Shown in pieces: positions 18,736 to 26,932 of a DNA stretch of 26,932 nucleotides (within the stretch, counting starts at the first letter, position 1; every line of letters starts with the position of its first letter). Source of the DNA: Chara braunii (Eukaryota; Streptophyta; Charophyceae; Charales; Characeae); NCBI GenBank assembly GCA_003427395.1, contig BFEA01000387.1, positions 1,100,928 to 1,127,859 on the forward strand, in the 5' to 3' direction. The position numbers and the translations under genes were made by a program. The notes beneath the pieces were generated by a model. It was not told the DNA's origin and ran no database searches. It was given only the letters and a program-made list of their open reading frames with translations.

Positions 18736-20050
18736 GTTTTCTAATACAACATGTACGTGATCTATTTCAGGTACCCTTTTATTCGAGAAAAGTGGTCTCA
18801 TACCGTTTCGATTTCAAAATGTTCACCTCAAGTACCGCAACCTCCTCGTCCTCCTATGGGCAACTATCGATACGCTACAAACAACAACTACTCGTTCCCC
18901 ATGAATTGACCCCCCAGGAAATTCACTTCCCCTCCAACTACCCTTTGGACCTGAATGGACGACCGATATAATGAAGGACGACGAAATCAACTCAGGGGTG
19001 CACCCTTGACAGACTGCAAATTGGTGATTCAATAATACTTCCTCATAGGTGTCTTATATTCTATAATTCCACATGTTTTTTAACTTTTTTTTTCTTTTTT
19101 CTGCGAGTCATCACTCGAAGCTTCGCCCCTGCAGGACACAATAGGCATGAGACACTCAATCTTTCGCATTTGACAACGCAAAAATTCGTCATAAGTGACT
19201 GCAATATCAATAAGGTAACTATCGTTTTAACCATAATAATTTCCTGTCGTTATGAAAAAAACGTATTTTCCCCCCCAAAAGGTCAGGGTAAGGATAGAGT
19301 TAACCCTTCTTCCTTTAACATACCTTTTCATTCATAGTAAGTCTGACGAGTACCACATGAAACGGTCTGAAGGCGTGAAAAAATTGAGAGATAGATCACC
19401 GTGGTAAACCTCAATCATGTTGTATCATAGCTTAAGGAACGTTGGTTGTGCAATACGTCTTTTATCCCTACTAGCAAAAACTTATACAACCGCTAGGCAA
19501 AAACCCGCAATTCACCAATTAGTCTCGCCACTTGTACATTTTCCAACTAAAATCCCCCACTCTGTTCCCTCACCCCCGCTTTCCATTGCACCTTTTCGAG
19601 GTCTCAGTGCTACTACCAACACTTTTTATAGTCAGTCGAGGAAGCGTAGAACGAAGTTCAGCCATACCGAACGTAGCTCGCCATTGTTTCTCTCTTTTAA
19701 TCGTGCCCTCCCTTGTTCGCAAGGCGATAAGGCATCATGGCTATGCAAGTAGAAGTAATTGGCAGTAGATGTTCAAAGTGTTGGGCTCGGGAATGAAAGG
19801 TAAAGGCGGAACAAGGCGGTTGGGAGAACGAATGCTTCAAAAAGTTGCTAAACATCATAGAGAGCTCTAGTAATTGTCTCTTATACCCCCTATAGGATAT
19901 CTCTCTCTAGATCCAGTATAAACATTGTCCTTATCAGCTAAGAGCATGAACTATGATAAGAGGTTCGAGAACCTCCACACCGGTCAAGCCACCCATTGTC
20001 ATTTAAAGACGGAAGTCAAACCCTCGATGTACACAGGTATGTCTTCTCAT
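18736..20050. other. No recognisable gene
   Basis: Around 18820-18975 a frame gives protein-like text (VPQPPRPPMGNYRYATNNNY) with in-frame stops soon after, perhaps a retroelement scrap. The rest, including a C-run near 19270, shows no domain. GAGGTTCGAGAACCTC near 19957 resembles a polymerase III B box but has no tRNA around it. Confidence 0.3.
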
Positions 20051-21134
20051 CTGCTTCCGCGTTCCTATTCTTCATCTTTATTGTAAAAAAAAAAAAAAAA
20101 AAGGGAGGGAAGAAGAGAGAGAGGAGATAAGATCGTTGGTAGAAAGTTAGTCAAGAGAAGAAAAAAAAATAATGATATGACTCGAGTTTAAAAAAAAAGA
20201 AAAAAAAAAATTAGAGTTGGACTGCACTAACTTCCAATAATTTCCCTGTTATTTTCCGCTTGTTCATTAACTTTAACATAAAAATTCCCATAAGAAATGA
20301 AAGGTGAAAAAACATTTGATTTCCAAAAAATCCTTCATATTTTAAAAAAAAAGTTGTTTCAAAGTTTTTCAAATTCTGAAATTCAATTTTATTTGACAAA
20401 TTTTGATATAAAAATTAGTTTCCCTTCCAATTAAAGTTATTTGTTAAATATGGAATGAAAGTCTGACCGATTTTCTGAAATGTCTCAATCAAACTTTAAT
20501 TATTCTACAAAAAATATTGGATTAGCCTATTTATAATTGTAACTTCGTATAATAAAATGAAAGTCCAATTAAAATATTTCATGAACTTATCCAGACTTTA
20601 ATTTCATGTCTAGCATGTAGTTGAGACAAGAAGGGACTCATATACCATATTATTGAAAAAATATTTTTTGAGTAAGAAAATAAAATTTAAAAGTGGAATG
20701 ATAACTTTTAAGATTGAATAAAAAATTAAAATCTAGAATATAATTTATTAGGGATTGTTATTTAACTTTATAAAAAATATATATTAATGTTGATTCGGTC
20801 TTGATAGACCGCTTTTCTAACTTCGTTTTTCCATATACTTTCTCTTTTCAATTTTTTTTATACTGCTTGATTTTTTGTTCATTTAATTTTTGTCTCCCAC
20901 TAGTAAGCTTACTGGGTGGCCTCTATGATTTTCTTCATCCTCATTCAGAATATGCTTACTCTCTCTCAACCTCGTTCCCCTTTTTTTTTTTGAAACTCAT
21001 ATACTTAGGATAACGGTCAAGCATCTGTGTTAGTGCAAAACCTGATAATTTAGGAGTTGTGGTACACATATTATTAGGCTTGATAATTAATTTACTACGA
21101 CTATCTCATTTTTCATTAGTTCGATTTGGTAATC
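20051..21134. other. AT-rich intergenic DNA
   Basis: The sequence becomes strongly AT-rich, with A-runs at 20084-20101 and 20190-20210. I see no gene or recognisable element. Confidence 0.5.
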
Positions 21135-21615
21135 TTAAATCGATAAAAAAAATAAAAAATTGGAGCGAGAGAATAATAGAGGAAGGAGTTTGATTAAAAC
21201 TTCGTTGTATTTCACTTCATTTCCCTCCAATTGCTATATCATTATTTTTAATTTTACGATACTAATTCTGTTTTTCCTTTTGTCTCCAAATTTTTTTTCA
21301 ACTTTATTCAACGTGTGACGGATTATGTGAACTTCATCTCACTTAAATGCACTGCATCGAAAATAATTTTAAATCGATAAAAAGTAAATAAATAAAAATA
21401 GAAAGAGAGAACGATAGGAAGGGGGAAAACTTTAGTTTTAGAGGAAGAAGTTTGATTAGAACTTTACGGTATTTCGCCTCGTTTCCCTCCAATATTTTTA
21501 TTTTTTACGCTACTAATACGATTCTTCCTTCTAGCCTTTAAACTTTTTTTCAACTTTGTTCAGCGTGCGATGGATTATATCAACTTTATCTCAGTCAAAC
21601 GCACTACATCAGAAA
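21135..21615. repeat. Tandem duplication, about 234-bp unit
   Basis: Copy 1 starts TTAAATCGATAAAAA at 21135 and copy 2 starts at 21369. Shared landmarks in order are GGAAGRAGTTTGATTARAACTT, TTTCCCTCCAAT, TACTAATWCGATTCTTCCTT-like text, TTTTTTCAACTTTRTTCARCGTG and GCACTRCATC. The second copy carries an insertion containing GGGGGAAAACTTTAGTTTT. Confidence 0.88.
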
Positions 21616-21956
21616 CTTTTATCCACTGTCCAAACCACCTTACGCAACTTGCATTGAAAAATGTCCTCTCATAATTATCTCTTTTACTGAAACTAACTAT
21701 ATTAAAGTCTATTTATATAAATATCTCAAATAATTATGTCAAGACATCAACAGTAACTTCGTTAACTATTTTTCTGCTCCAAGTTAGATCAACGAGTTTA
21801 TATCCTCTCAATATCCGCTCATATATCTTTATCACATATAAGTTTATTATTATTATTTTTTAGGGGACGAAACAATACTTCGTTGTCATTACCTTTAGTA
21901 ACGCTTTTACGCATTTGTGATATTTAGTTTTATAGAAATCCGAATTACGAATATAT
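21616..21956. other. AT-rich spacer, no gene
   Basis: AT-rich DNA between two tandem repeat families. A TTATTATTATT run lies at 21844-21860. Nothing else is recognisable. Confidence 0.4.
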
Positions 21957-22032
21957 GAAGTGAATATGATATACATTAGAACGAGGAAGGATCTGAAGTG
22001 GCTATGATATACATTAGAACGAGGAATGCTCT
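21957..22032. repeat. 38-bp tandem duplication
   Basis: GAAGTG-ATATGATATACATTAGAACGAGGA is repeated at 21957-21994 and 21995-22032 with only a few differences. Confidence 0.93.
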
Positions 22033-22760
22033 ACTTTTTTGCTTTCCTGATTACTTGCTTTCAAGTTGCACCTACTCTTGAGTTATATTGATCATTGATT
22101 AAAAAAAGAGGGGGAGAGAAAAACAAAAGAAGGAAGGGGGGTACCTATTTTATCTGACCATAGCCTCAAAATCGACAAAACCAAGTAATTAGAAATAATC
22201 TACTTTTATTTAATCCGAATAAAAAAAAAACTTTGCTACCTTTTGGTTTCTTTATGCAAAGTGCACCCGCCTCTTCTGTCAACTCAAGGTAGTTTAAAAT
22301 GGGGTAGGATCTACTATTTTCCTTTCTCATTTTGCTTTACACCTGTTGTAAGTTATATGGGAAAAAAACAATGCGAAGGGGAAAACGATCAGACCAAGTA
22401 GGTAGTAGTTCTTTATTTTATTTTTGTTCATATAAATTAACCGAATAACAAAATGTTCAACATTTTTTACTCTTTCTTCCGAGAAGTGCAACTGCTTCTT
22501 CTAGAGCATCTTAAGAGATTAGGTTGGGGTAGGAGATGCTATATTGTTCTCTTTCTTTTGTCGTACATGTGTTATGAGTCTTGTTAACCTAAAAAAAAAT
22601 AAAAAATAAAAAAAATTGAAACAAGTAAGTTGCAGTCATTTATTTTTACTTATTCATTGAGAATAATATAACAACAAAATGCTAGATTACTTTTTGCTAT
22701 CCTTTTCGAAAAGTGCAACTTCGATTTTGACGATATCTCAAAAGTTTAAGTTGAACGGAA
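22033..22760. repeat. Tandem repeat, about 226-bp unit, 3 copies
   Basis: AAGTGCAMC words mark the units at 22259, 22484 and 22711, giving spacings of 225 and 227 bases. Between them recur GGTTGGGGTAGGAG-TGCTA, a TTTGCTTTACACCTGTTGT-like word, an A-rich segment, ACCAAGTAGGTAG and CCGAATAACAAAATG. Copies are clearly diverged. A weaker fourth copy may precede at about 22030-22140. The last copy runs into the pseudogene that follows. Confidence 0.8.
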
Positions 22761-23506
22761 TCTCAAGCAGGCAGATCAATGTCCACCACAACATGCAAAA
22801 CATCCTAGTTCTGAGTACGAAGGAGGCTACTCTATCGGACCCCTCCTTTGCGCACCTCCTCCGGTGGGTGAACAAAGGTGCATTTTTTACTGAAGGCAAC
22901 CTATCAATAAACTCTATCGTCGAGCTCGTTACCCGCCTACAATGTGAAGCTATCTGCTTTGTGCCCTCTGCAAGAAAAAACTCAAAGGCCGCTTTCTAGA
23001 TCGTCGAGGCGGATAGATGGACCTCCACCCTCCACGACTAGTACTATGCAGGAATCTTTGCAATTCCCACCACAAATGTTGTGGCGGCTAGACCCTTGAG
23101 CCAAATTCCTCGTGACCATTTTCTCTTTCCAATTGCCTATGATGCGGAGCACCACGAAAAAATGTTGGTTTTCCGCAAGGCAACTCTTTTAGTTTTTGGT
23201 TTCGCGTAGATAGATGGGTCAATCACTGTGGAACACTTGGGAAGGCAACCGGTTATGGACATGATGAAAGTTAAAACTCTCTGCAACCTCTTCGTCAAGT
23301 TGGAATTAGCAAGGATCATTCATAGTACTATCATACACTAATTACTGGAGGTGCTTGCAGACCTTACGGACGAATTGCTCTAGGGTGGCAAAAATGGACC
23401 TGTGGCTGACTTTCGGACCAACATAATGGTTCAATAGGATTCTGGGCAAGATAGAGGTCGCCAGACTGATCCACCAAGCAGAGGTGACAACTGGGATTTT
23501 TTGGAA
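22745..23506 (+). pseudogene. Decayed reading frame with only TAG/TAA stops, unknown protein
   Basis: One frame (codons in phase with 22997) reads as plausible protein from about 22745, with segments such as LRWVNKGAFFTEGNLSI, FLFPIAYDAEHHEKMLVF and VEHLGRQPVMDMMKVKT. It is broken by TAG at 22997, 23039 and 23207 and TAA at 23339. Near 23378 one indel moves the reading to the next frame (RVAKMDLWLTFGPT, then WFNRILGKIEVARLIHQAEV), which has a TAA at 23424 and fades at about 23506 where TACCC-rich repeat begins. Every stop falls where CAG or CAA (Gln) would fit. There is no TGA in about 250 codons. I do not recognise the family. A gag-like or other transposon protein is the likeliest guess from its setting. 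It lies right after a tandem array and has no intact neighbour. Confidence 0.6.
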
Positions 23507-23843
23507 TACCTGTACCTTACCTACCCATACCCTCTTTGAAAACTAACCACCCATATCCACTGTATAGATGGCCTATCGGACCTTTACCCATCCTTACCTG
23601 CTAAAAAAAAGAGTGTACCCATACCTGCTGTACCAGAACCCTTTCAGACTGTAACTGCCCATAGCTGACCATCGACTTTCTATTTCAAAACTACCCATGG
23701 CCACCTGCACCCATACCTTTTGTTAACCACTTATACCATACCCAATCAAATTTTCTTTTACCCATACCCACCCGTACCCACCCACAATTGTATGCACCCA
23801 CCCGTAACCATCCGCTCTTGTGATGGAAAACTTTTTTTTTTTT

Positions 23844-23864
23844 TTCTCTCTCTCTCTCTTTCTC

Positions 23865-23902
<38 letters not shown>
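23844..23902. repeat. (CT)n followed by (AC)n microsatellite
   Basis: A T-run is followed by a CT-rich stretch, and then about 17 AC units at 23868-23902. Confidence 0.95.
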
Positions 23903-23904
<2 letters not shown>

Positions 23905-23920
23905 CCATGCAACACACAAA

Positions 23921-23987
23921 ACGGCGGCGGGTACAACCATGATGGGCATGCACACACAGAATGGCGACGAGTACAACCATGACGGGC
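23921..23987. repeat. 40-bp offset duplication
   Basis: ACGGCGGCGGGTACAACCAT followed by GATGGGC (23921-23947) recurs as ATGGCGACGAGTACAACCAT followed by GACGGGC (23961-23987). Confidence 0.85.
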
Positions 23988-24610
23988 GACCGATTTCCAA
24001 GGGGGAACTCCCTGAGGCGAGGCTGGAGCCTCCCGATTTTGAAAGTGGCCAATTTCGAAGTCGACAGGGAATCTCCTCAAATGTTTTTCTCGTGTTTCGT
24101 GCGAGGAAAAAAATTGCGCCTAAGAAAAAAACAGCTCTTTACGTATGGGTACCTGACAGAAATGCCTACCCGCTCATACCCATCTGATTTGTTTTTTTCA
24201 CCACCCTATAACGGCTGTACCCATGCTTTTTTTTTTTTCTTGGCCGCCTATATCTGTGGTTTTTCCTTTTTCACCGCCAATACCTGCCCATGCCTGCCCG
24301 GGATCTCCACGCAGTGCAACCGTGCCTGCCCTGAAATCCACAAATAAAATTTATGCCTGCCCATACCGATGCCCCCCTCTGAAAGGGTACCCCGTACCCG
24401 TACCTGTCCATAACCTGCCGGTTATAGTTGGGTACGGTCGGGTACGGGCGACGGTTACCTAGTTGCCACCTCTACCACCAAGTCAACTAGACGTGTATCG
24501 GTAACAATAAAAAAAAAGAAAAGGGGGGTCGACCGAAGGGTGTCTTGATGGAGACCGGGGAACAGGCACCTCGAGGAAGAAGGAAAGTGGGTCTCTATAC
24601 AACTTCATAA

Positions 24611-24733
24611 AATCCTGCATTGACAATGCATTGCTCCGCCTGATCACCTTCTCACCACAACCATGCCTTCGAGGACCTCCTTTTCCGTGAAATCCTCCAT
24701 CGACCACACCTTGCTCCGCCTGATCACCTCCTC
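24611..24733. repeat. 80-bp offset duplication
   Basis: AATCCTGCATTGACAATGCA then TTGCTCCGCCTGATCACCTT (from 24611) recurs at 24691 with a few changes. TTGCTCCGCCTGATCACCT is identical in both. Confidence 0.88.
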
Positions 24734-24931
24734 TAGAGTCCATGGAGTGACAATTGTTCCTCTTTCTCCTCCTTAACTGAATTGTTTCAACGACACAAAA
24801 GTTGTGTCCGTTAATCAACGTCATATAGAACCTCTCTTATTCCAGTTCATCCCCTACCTTTTGTCATACCCTCTCCTGGGATTGTTTCATTCCAACCGCC
24901 ACAAACACCTCTCTAAGATGAATGTCTTACC

Positions 24932-25246
24932 CTAGTTGTCTCGCTTTAGTGTTTCGGCAAGTCCCTTGGAAGGCCTCAACCCCTCAGAGTAGGTATCATT
25001 AAACGCAGTGAAAAACATGAACATATTGCGCATCAGTTTCAAGAAATAAAATTGCAGGTTCATGTGCCCCCTAGTAGCCAAACCCATCAGAAAGGCCTTC
25101 CCGTTGCTCGCTAAGAAGATGGCTCTCGACTTAATAATGTCTAGATCAAGACCAGTTAACCATTTTGACAGACGAACTGTATGTTGTTCCGTTTCAGGAG
25201 ATTCTAAGGTTTTTGCGGCGCAAACAATCGTAGCACTATCGAGCAT
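24932..25246 (-). CDS. Unassigned minus-strand ORF, 104 codons
   Basis: ATG at 25246 on the minus strand opens 104 codons to a stop at 24932. Segments such as LSKWLTGLDLDIIKSRAIFL and MGLATRGHMNLQFYF are protein-like and better than the opposite-strand frames, which are shorter. Nothing upstream or downstream on the minus strand continues it. The following minus-strand sequence (to about 24700) is full of stops, so this may be one exon or one fragment of a decayed element. I recognise no domain. Confidence 0.25.
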   Translation of the reverse strand: MLDSATIVCAAKTLESPETEQHTVRLSKWLTGLDLDIIKSRAIFLASNGKAFLMGLATRGHMNLQFYFLKLMRNMFMFFTAFNDTYSEGLRPSKGLAETLKRDN

Positions 25247-25249
25247 ATT

Positions 25250-26412
25250 GATTCTGAAGGCTTGGTGAACGAGGGATTCTTACGATTGTGCCACGTAGGA
25301 GTGCAAAGTTATGAGGTGGCCAGTTGAGGTGTCACTCCAACCATCCATCTATACCTCTCACGGCTCTCTACGACAAGACAAAACCCCGTGAGGTAGAACT
25401 AACCTCCACCTAAGGGGTTGTCACCACCCTTAGGCAGGCATATCCCTCACGAGCTACTAAAACGAAAACTTTTACAACCGAGGTCGTTTACCTCGTTCAT
25501 CGTAGCATAGATATGTGCACGGTAAAATGCCTGAGGACTGACCCGTGCAAGCATTGGGCATCGGGGCGCTGGTCTCATGGCCGACTTAATTGTTTTAAGT
25601 AAAAAAATTGATGAACCGTCGTGCCGACGATAAAAAGGCAAGGCTACCGTTCAACTACAAATCATGCCAAACGAATAAAGTGAGCAATTCATACTATGAA
25701 CGAATCTAGCCTCTTCAGGAGCGTGAACTCAAACGCTTAGGTGTTAAACCTAAGTTGAATCGGATTAAAAAGATGATCGTGAAAATATTTCCTAGAGGTT
25801 AGTTAACTATGAGATACACGTTAAGAAATGGGCAACCTACTTCCTATCGATTCTCAAAAGGGTTCAAAGTTCACATCTCACCATGTCTTCTAAGATTGCC
25901 TTATGACGTGGAACTAGAGACTCCTACAAATCCGTATTAGTCAAAGACAAAGTTTGTTAGTTTTTTGTCAAACGATAATTGAGAATGAACTGTTCATATC
26001 ACGATCCTTATCTTGGCGACCAAAAGGTTTATGGAATGATTGCGATAGTGTAAAATGAAACGCTCTTGAGGAAGGTAGGGACATTAGGTAACCCACCTGA
26101 ATCCACATCCAACTTCCATGTCAATCATGCACATTTTCTGGAGATGAAATCAATGAGATATATTTTGAGAAGCTTAGAGACAACAGGCAACTCAGTTGAG
26201 CCATAAGCGGTTAACAGGGACCCCCACTTTTCAGCCCTAGTTAACCCCCTCAACCCTGAAACGTGCATTGGAAATCATTCTTTTTAATTTTTTATGCTTT
26301 TTTTTTTTTTTTTTTACCCTGTTTTATTTTTGGTCAAGCTCTGTGTGTGCCAAGTTTGATGTTTGTTAGACTCTTGGAGTTGACTGTCCACATCCATCTG
26401 TTAATCTCTCTG

Positions 26413-26417
<5 letters not shown>
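25250..26417. other. No recognisable gene; one 11-bp hairpin at 26209-26246
   Basis: All frames are short and featureless. GGTTAACAGGG (26209-26219) pairs with CCCTAGTTAACC (26235-26246) over 11 bp with one bulged A. A T-run lies at about 26299-26315. Confidence 0.4.

Positions 26418-26471
<54 letters not shown>
26418..26471. repeat. (CT)n microsatellite
   Basis: About 27 uninterrupted CT units. Confidence 0.97.
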
Positions 26472-26473
<2 letters not shown>

Positions 26474-26674
26474 GTGTCATCTCTTCAACGAGCAGGCAGC
26501 ACGCTCACAAAGTTCACATGCGCACCACGTCATTCCTTCCATGCACGAGTTCTACCCTTCTTTTCTGTACAAAGGGTAGGTTTCAGCATGGTCTCATTGT
26601 TGTTGATGATGCGAATGTGTTTTTATTTTGAAAAGCAACTCTCTCCATCCCATCATTTCTTCTACCCACCCATT

Positions 26675-26675
26675 C

Positions 26676-26732
<57 letters not shown>
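26675..26732. repeat. (CT)n-(TA)n compound microsatellite
   Basis: About 13 CT units run directly into about 15 TA units. Confidence 0.97.
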
Positions 26733-26734
<2 letters not shown>

Positions 26735-26868
26735 ATGTAATTATACTCGCCTCCATCTTTTTCCAAGTATTTATACTCGCCTCCATCTCTCTCAACATAT
26801 TTATATTCGCCTCCATCTCTCTCCATGTATTTATACTCGCCTCCATCTCTCTCCATGCATTTATCCTC

Positions 26869-26870
<2 letters not shown>
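26733..26870. repeat. 30-bp minisatellite, about 4.5 copies
   Basis: TTATACTCGCCTCCATCTCT starts at 26741, 26771, 26801 and 26831 with an exact 30-base period, and a degraded copy starts at 26861. Because 30 is divisible by three, the minus strand reads as a repeated decapeptide close to MERDGGEYKY, which is a by-product of the period. Confidence 0.95.

Positions 26871-26871
<1 letters not shown>

Positions 26872-26932
<61 letters not shown>
26872..26932. repeat. (CT)n microsatellite at window edge
   Basis: About 30 CT units run to the last base, so the repeat is truncated by the window edge. Confidence 0.97.

Larger units (their letters stand above)
23508..24470. repeat. TACCC-rich repeat, possible transposon remnant
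   Basis: TACCC, CCCATACC and TACCTGCC words are dense at about 23508-23810 and 24140-24450. Between them lie a microsatellite and a less repetitive core. The right margin GTTGCCACCTCTA (about 24459) resembles the reverse of the GGTGGCAA termini of plant hAT elements, which often carry subterminal ACCCG/TACCC words. No matching left terminus or target duplication is found. Confidence 0.45.

Noticed and set aside
19925-19980. tRNA gene suggested by GGTTCGAGAACC
   Set aside because: There is no A box at a suitable distance and no cloverleaf. The B-box-like word is just part of a small palindrome.
22745-23506. Genetic code with TAR as glutamine
   Set aside because: An indel near 23378 is needed to keep the protein readable, and the rest of the window looks like land-plant repeat DNA, so a decaying pseudogene is simpler.
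23381-24475. Complete hAT element from TAGGGTGGCAA to GTTGCCACCTCTA
   Set aside because: The left terminus lies inside a coherent reading frame that continues past it, the subterminal sequences do not match, and the 8-bp flanks (AATTGCTC and CCACCAAG) differ.

Overview
This window looks like repeat-rich, gene-poor nuclear DNA of a vascular plant. The signs are long GA/CT microsatellites, a primer-binding site that is an exact 19-base complement of a plant tRNA-Asp 3' end (with CCA), a decayed retrotransposon gag with a CCHC zinc knuckle, in-frame stops of the kind left by C-to-T decay of methylated DNA, and layers of divergent tandem repeats. I recognise no intact host gene and cannot name the species. 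The window begins in (GA)n and ends in (CT)n, so both edges are the same simple repeat facing outward, which is typical of contig ends stalled at microsatellites.

Layout. 1-2020: microsatellite, then a GC-rich stretch packed with short perfect inverted repeats (137-677, the last with a TATA-like loop), a 52-bp tandem repeat, and pyrimidine-rich then purine-rich tracts. 2020-4420: a diverged tandem array of eight or more units, each with AATCGAT boxes at fixed spacing and an A-run. 4500-5051: a partial 225-bp tandem duplication whose copies end like an LTR. About 5480-9674: remains of an LTR retrotransposon, with a probable 5' LTR, a tRNA-Asp primer site at 6474-6492, a 2-kb leader and a gag pseudogene. 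I find no pol and no second LTR. 9675-11786: no recognisable gene.

11787-17601: two copies of a roughly 1-kb repeat in inverted orientation enclose about 3.8 kb. The enclosed part holds a GA microsatellite, a small hairpin element, and the most unusual object here: six short hairpins (13339-14010) with a nearly constant 20-22-base loop but different, individually complementary stems. They sit between a strong GTAAGT donor-like site and a pyrimidine-rich acceptor-like site, so they could lie in an intron. GC-rich, possibly genic sequence follows.

17602-26932: sequence without recognisable genes, a second copy of the small hairpin element, AT-rich DNA with three separate tandem repeat families (21135-22760), a second decayed reading frame (about 22745-23506) whose stops are all TAG or TAA where Gln would fit, a TACCC-rich repeat, short duplications, an unassigned minus-strand ORF, and a terminal 30-bp minisatellite between microsatellites. 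Nothing suggests genes working together in a pathway. The content is mobile-element debris, tandem repeats and possibly pieces of one unidentified gene.
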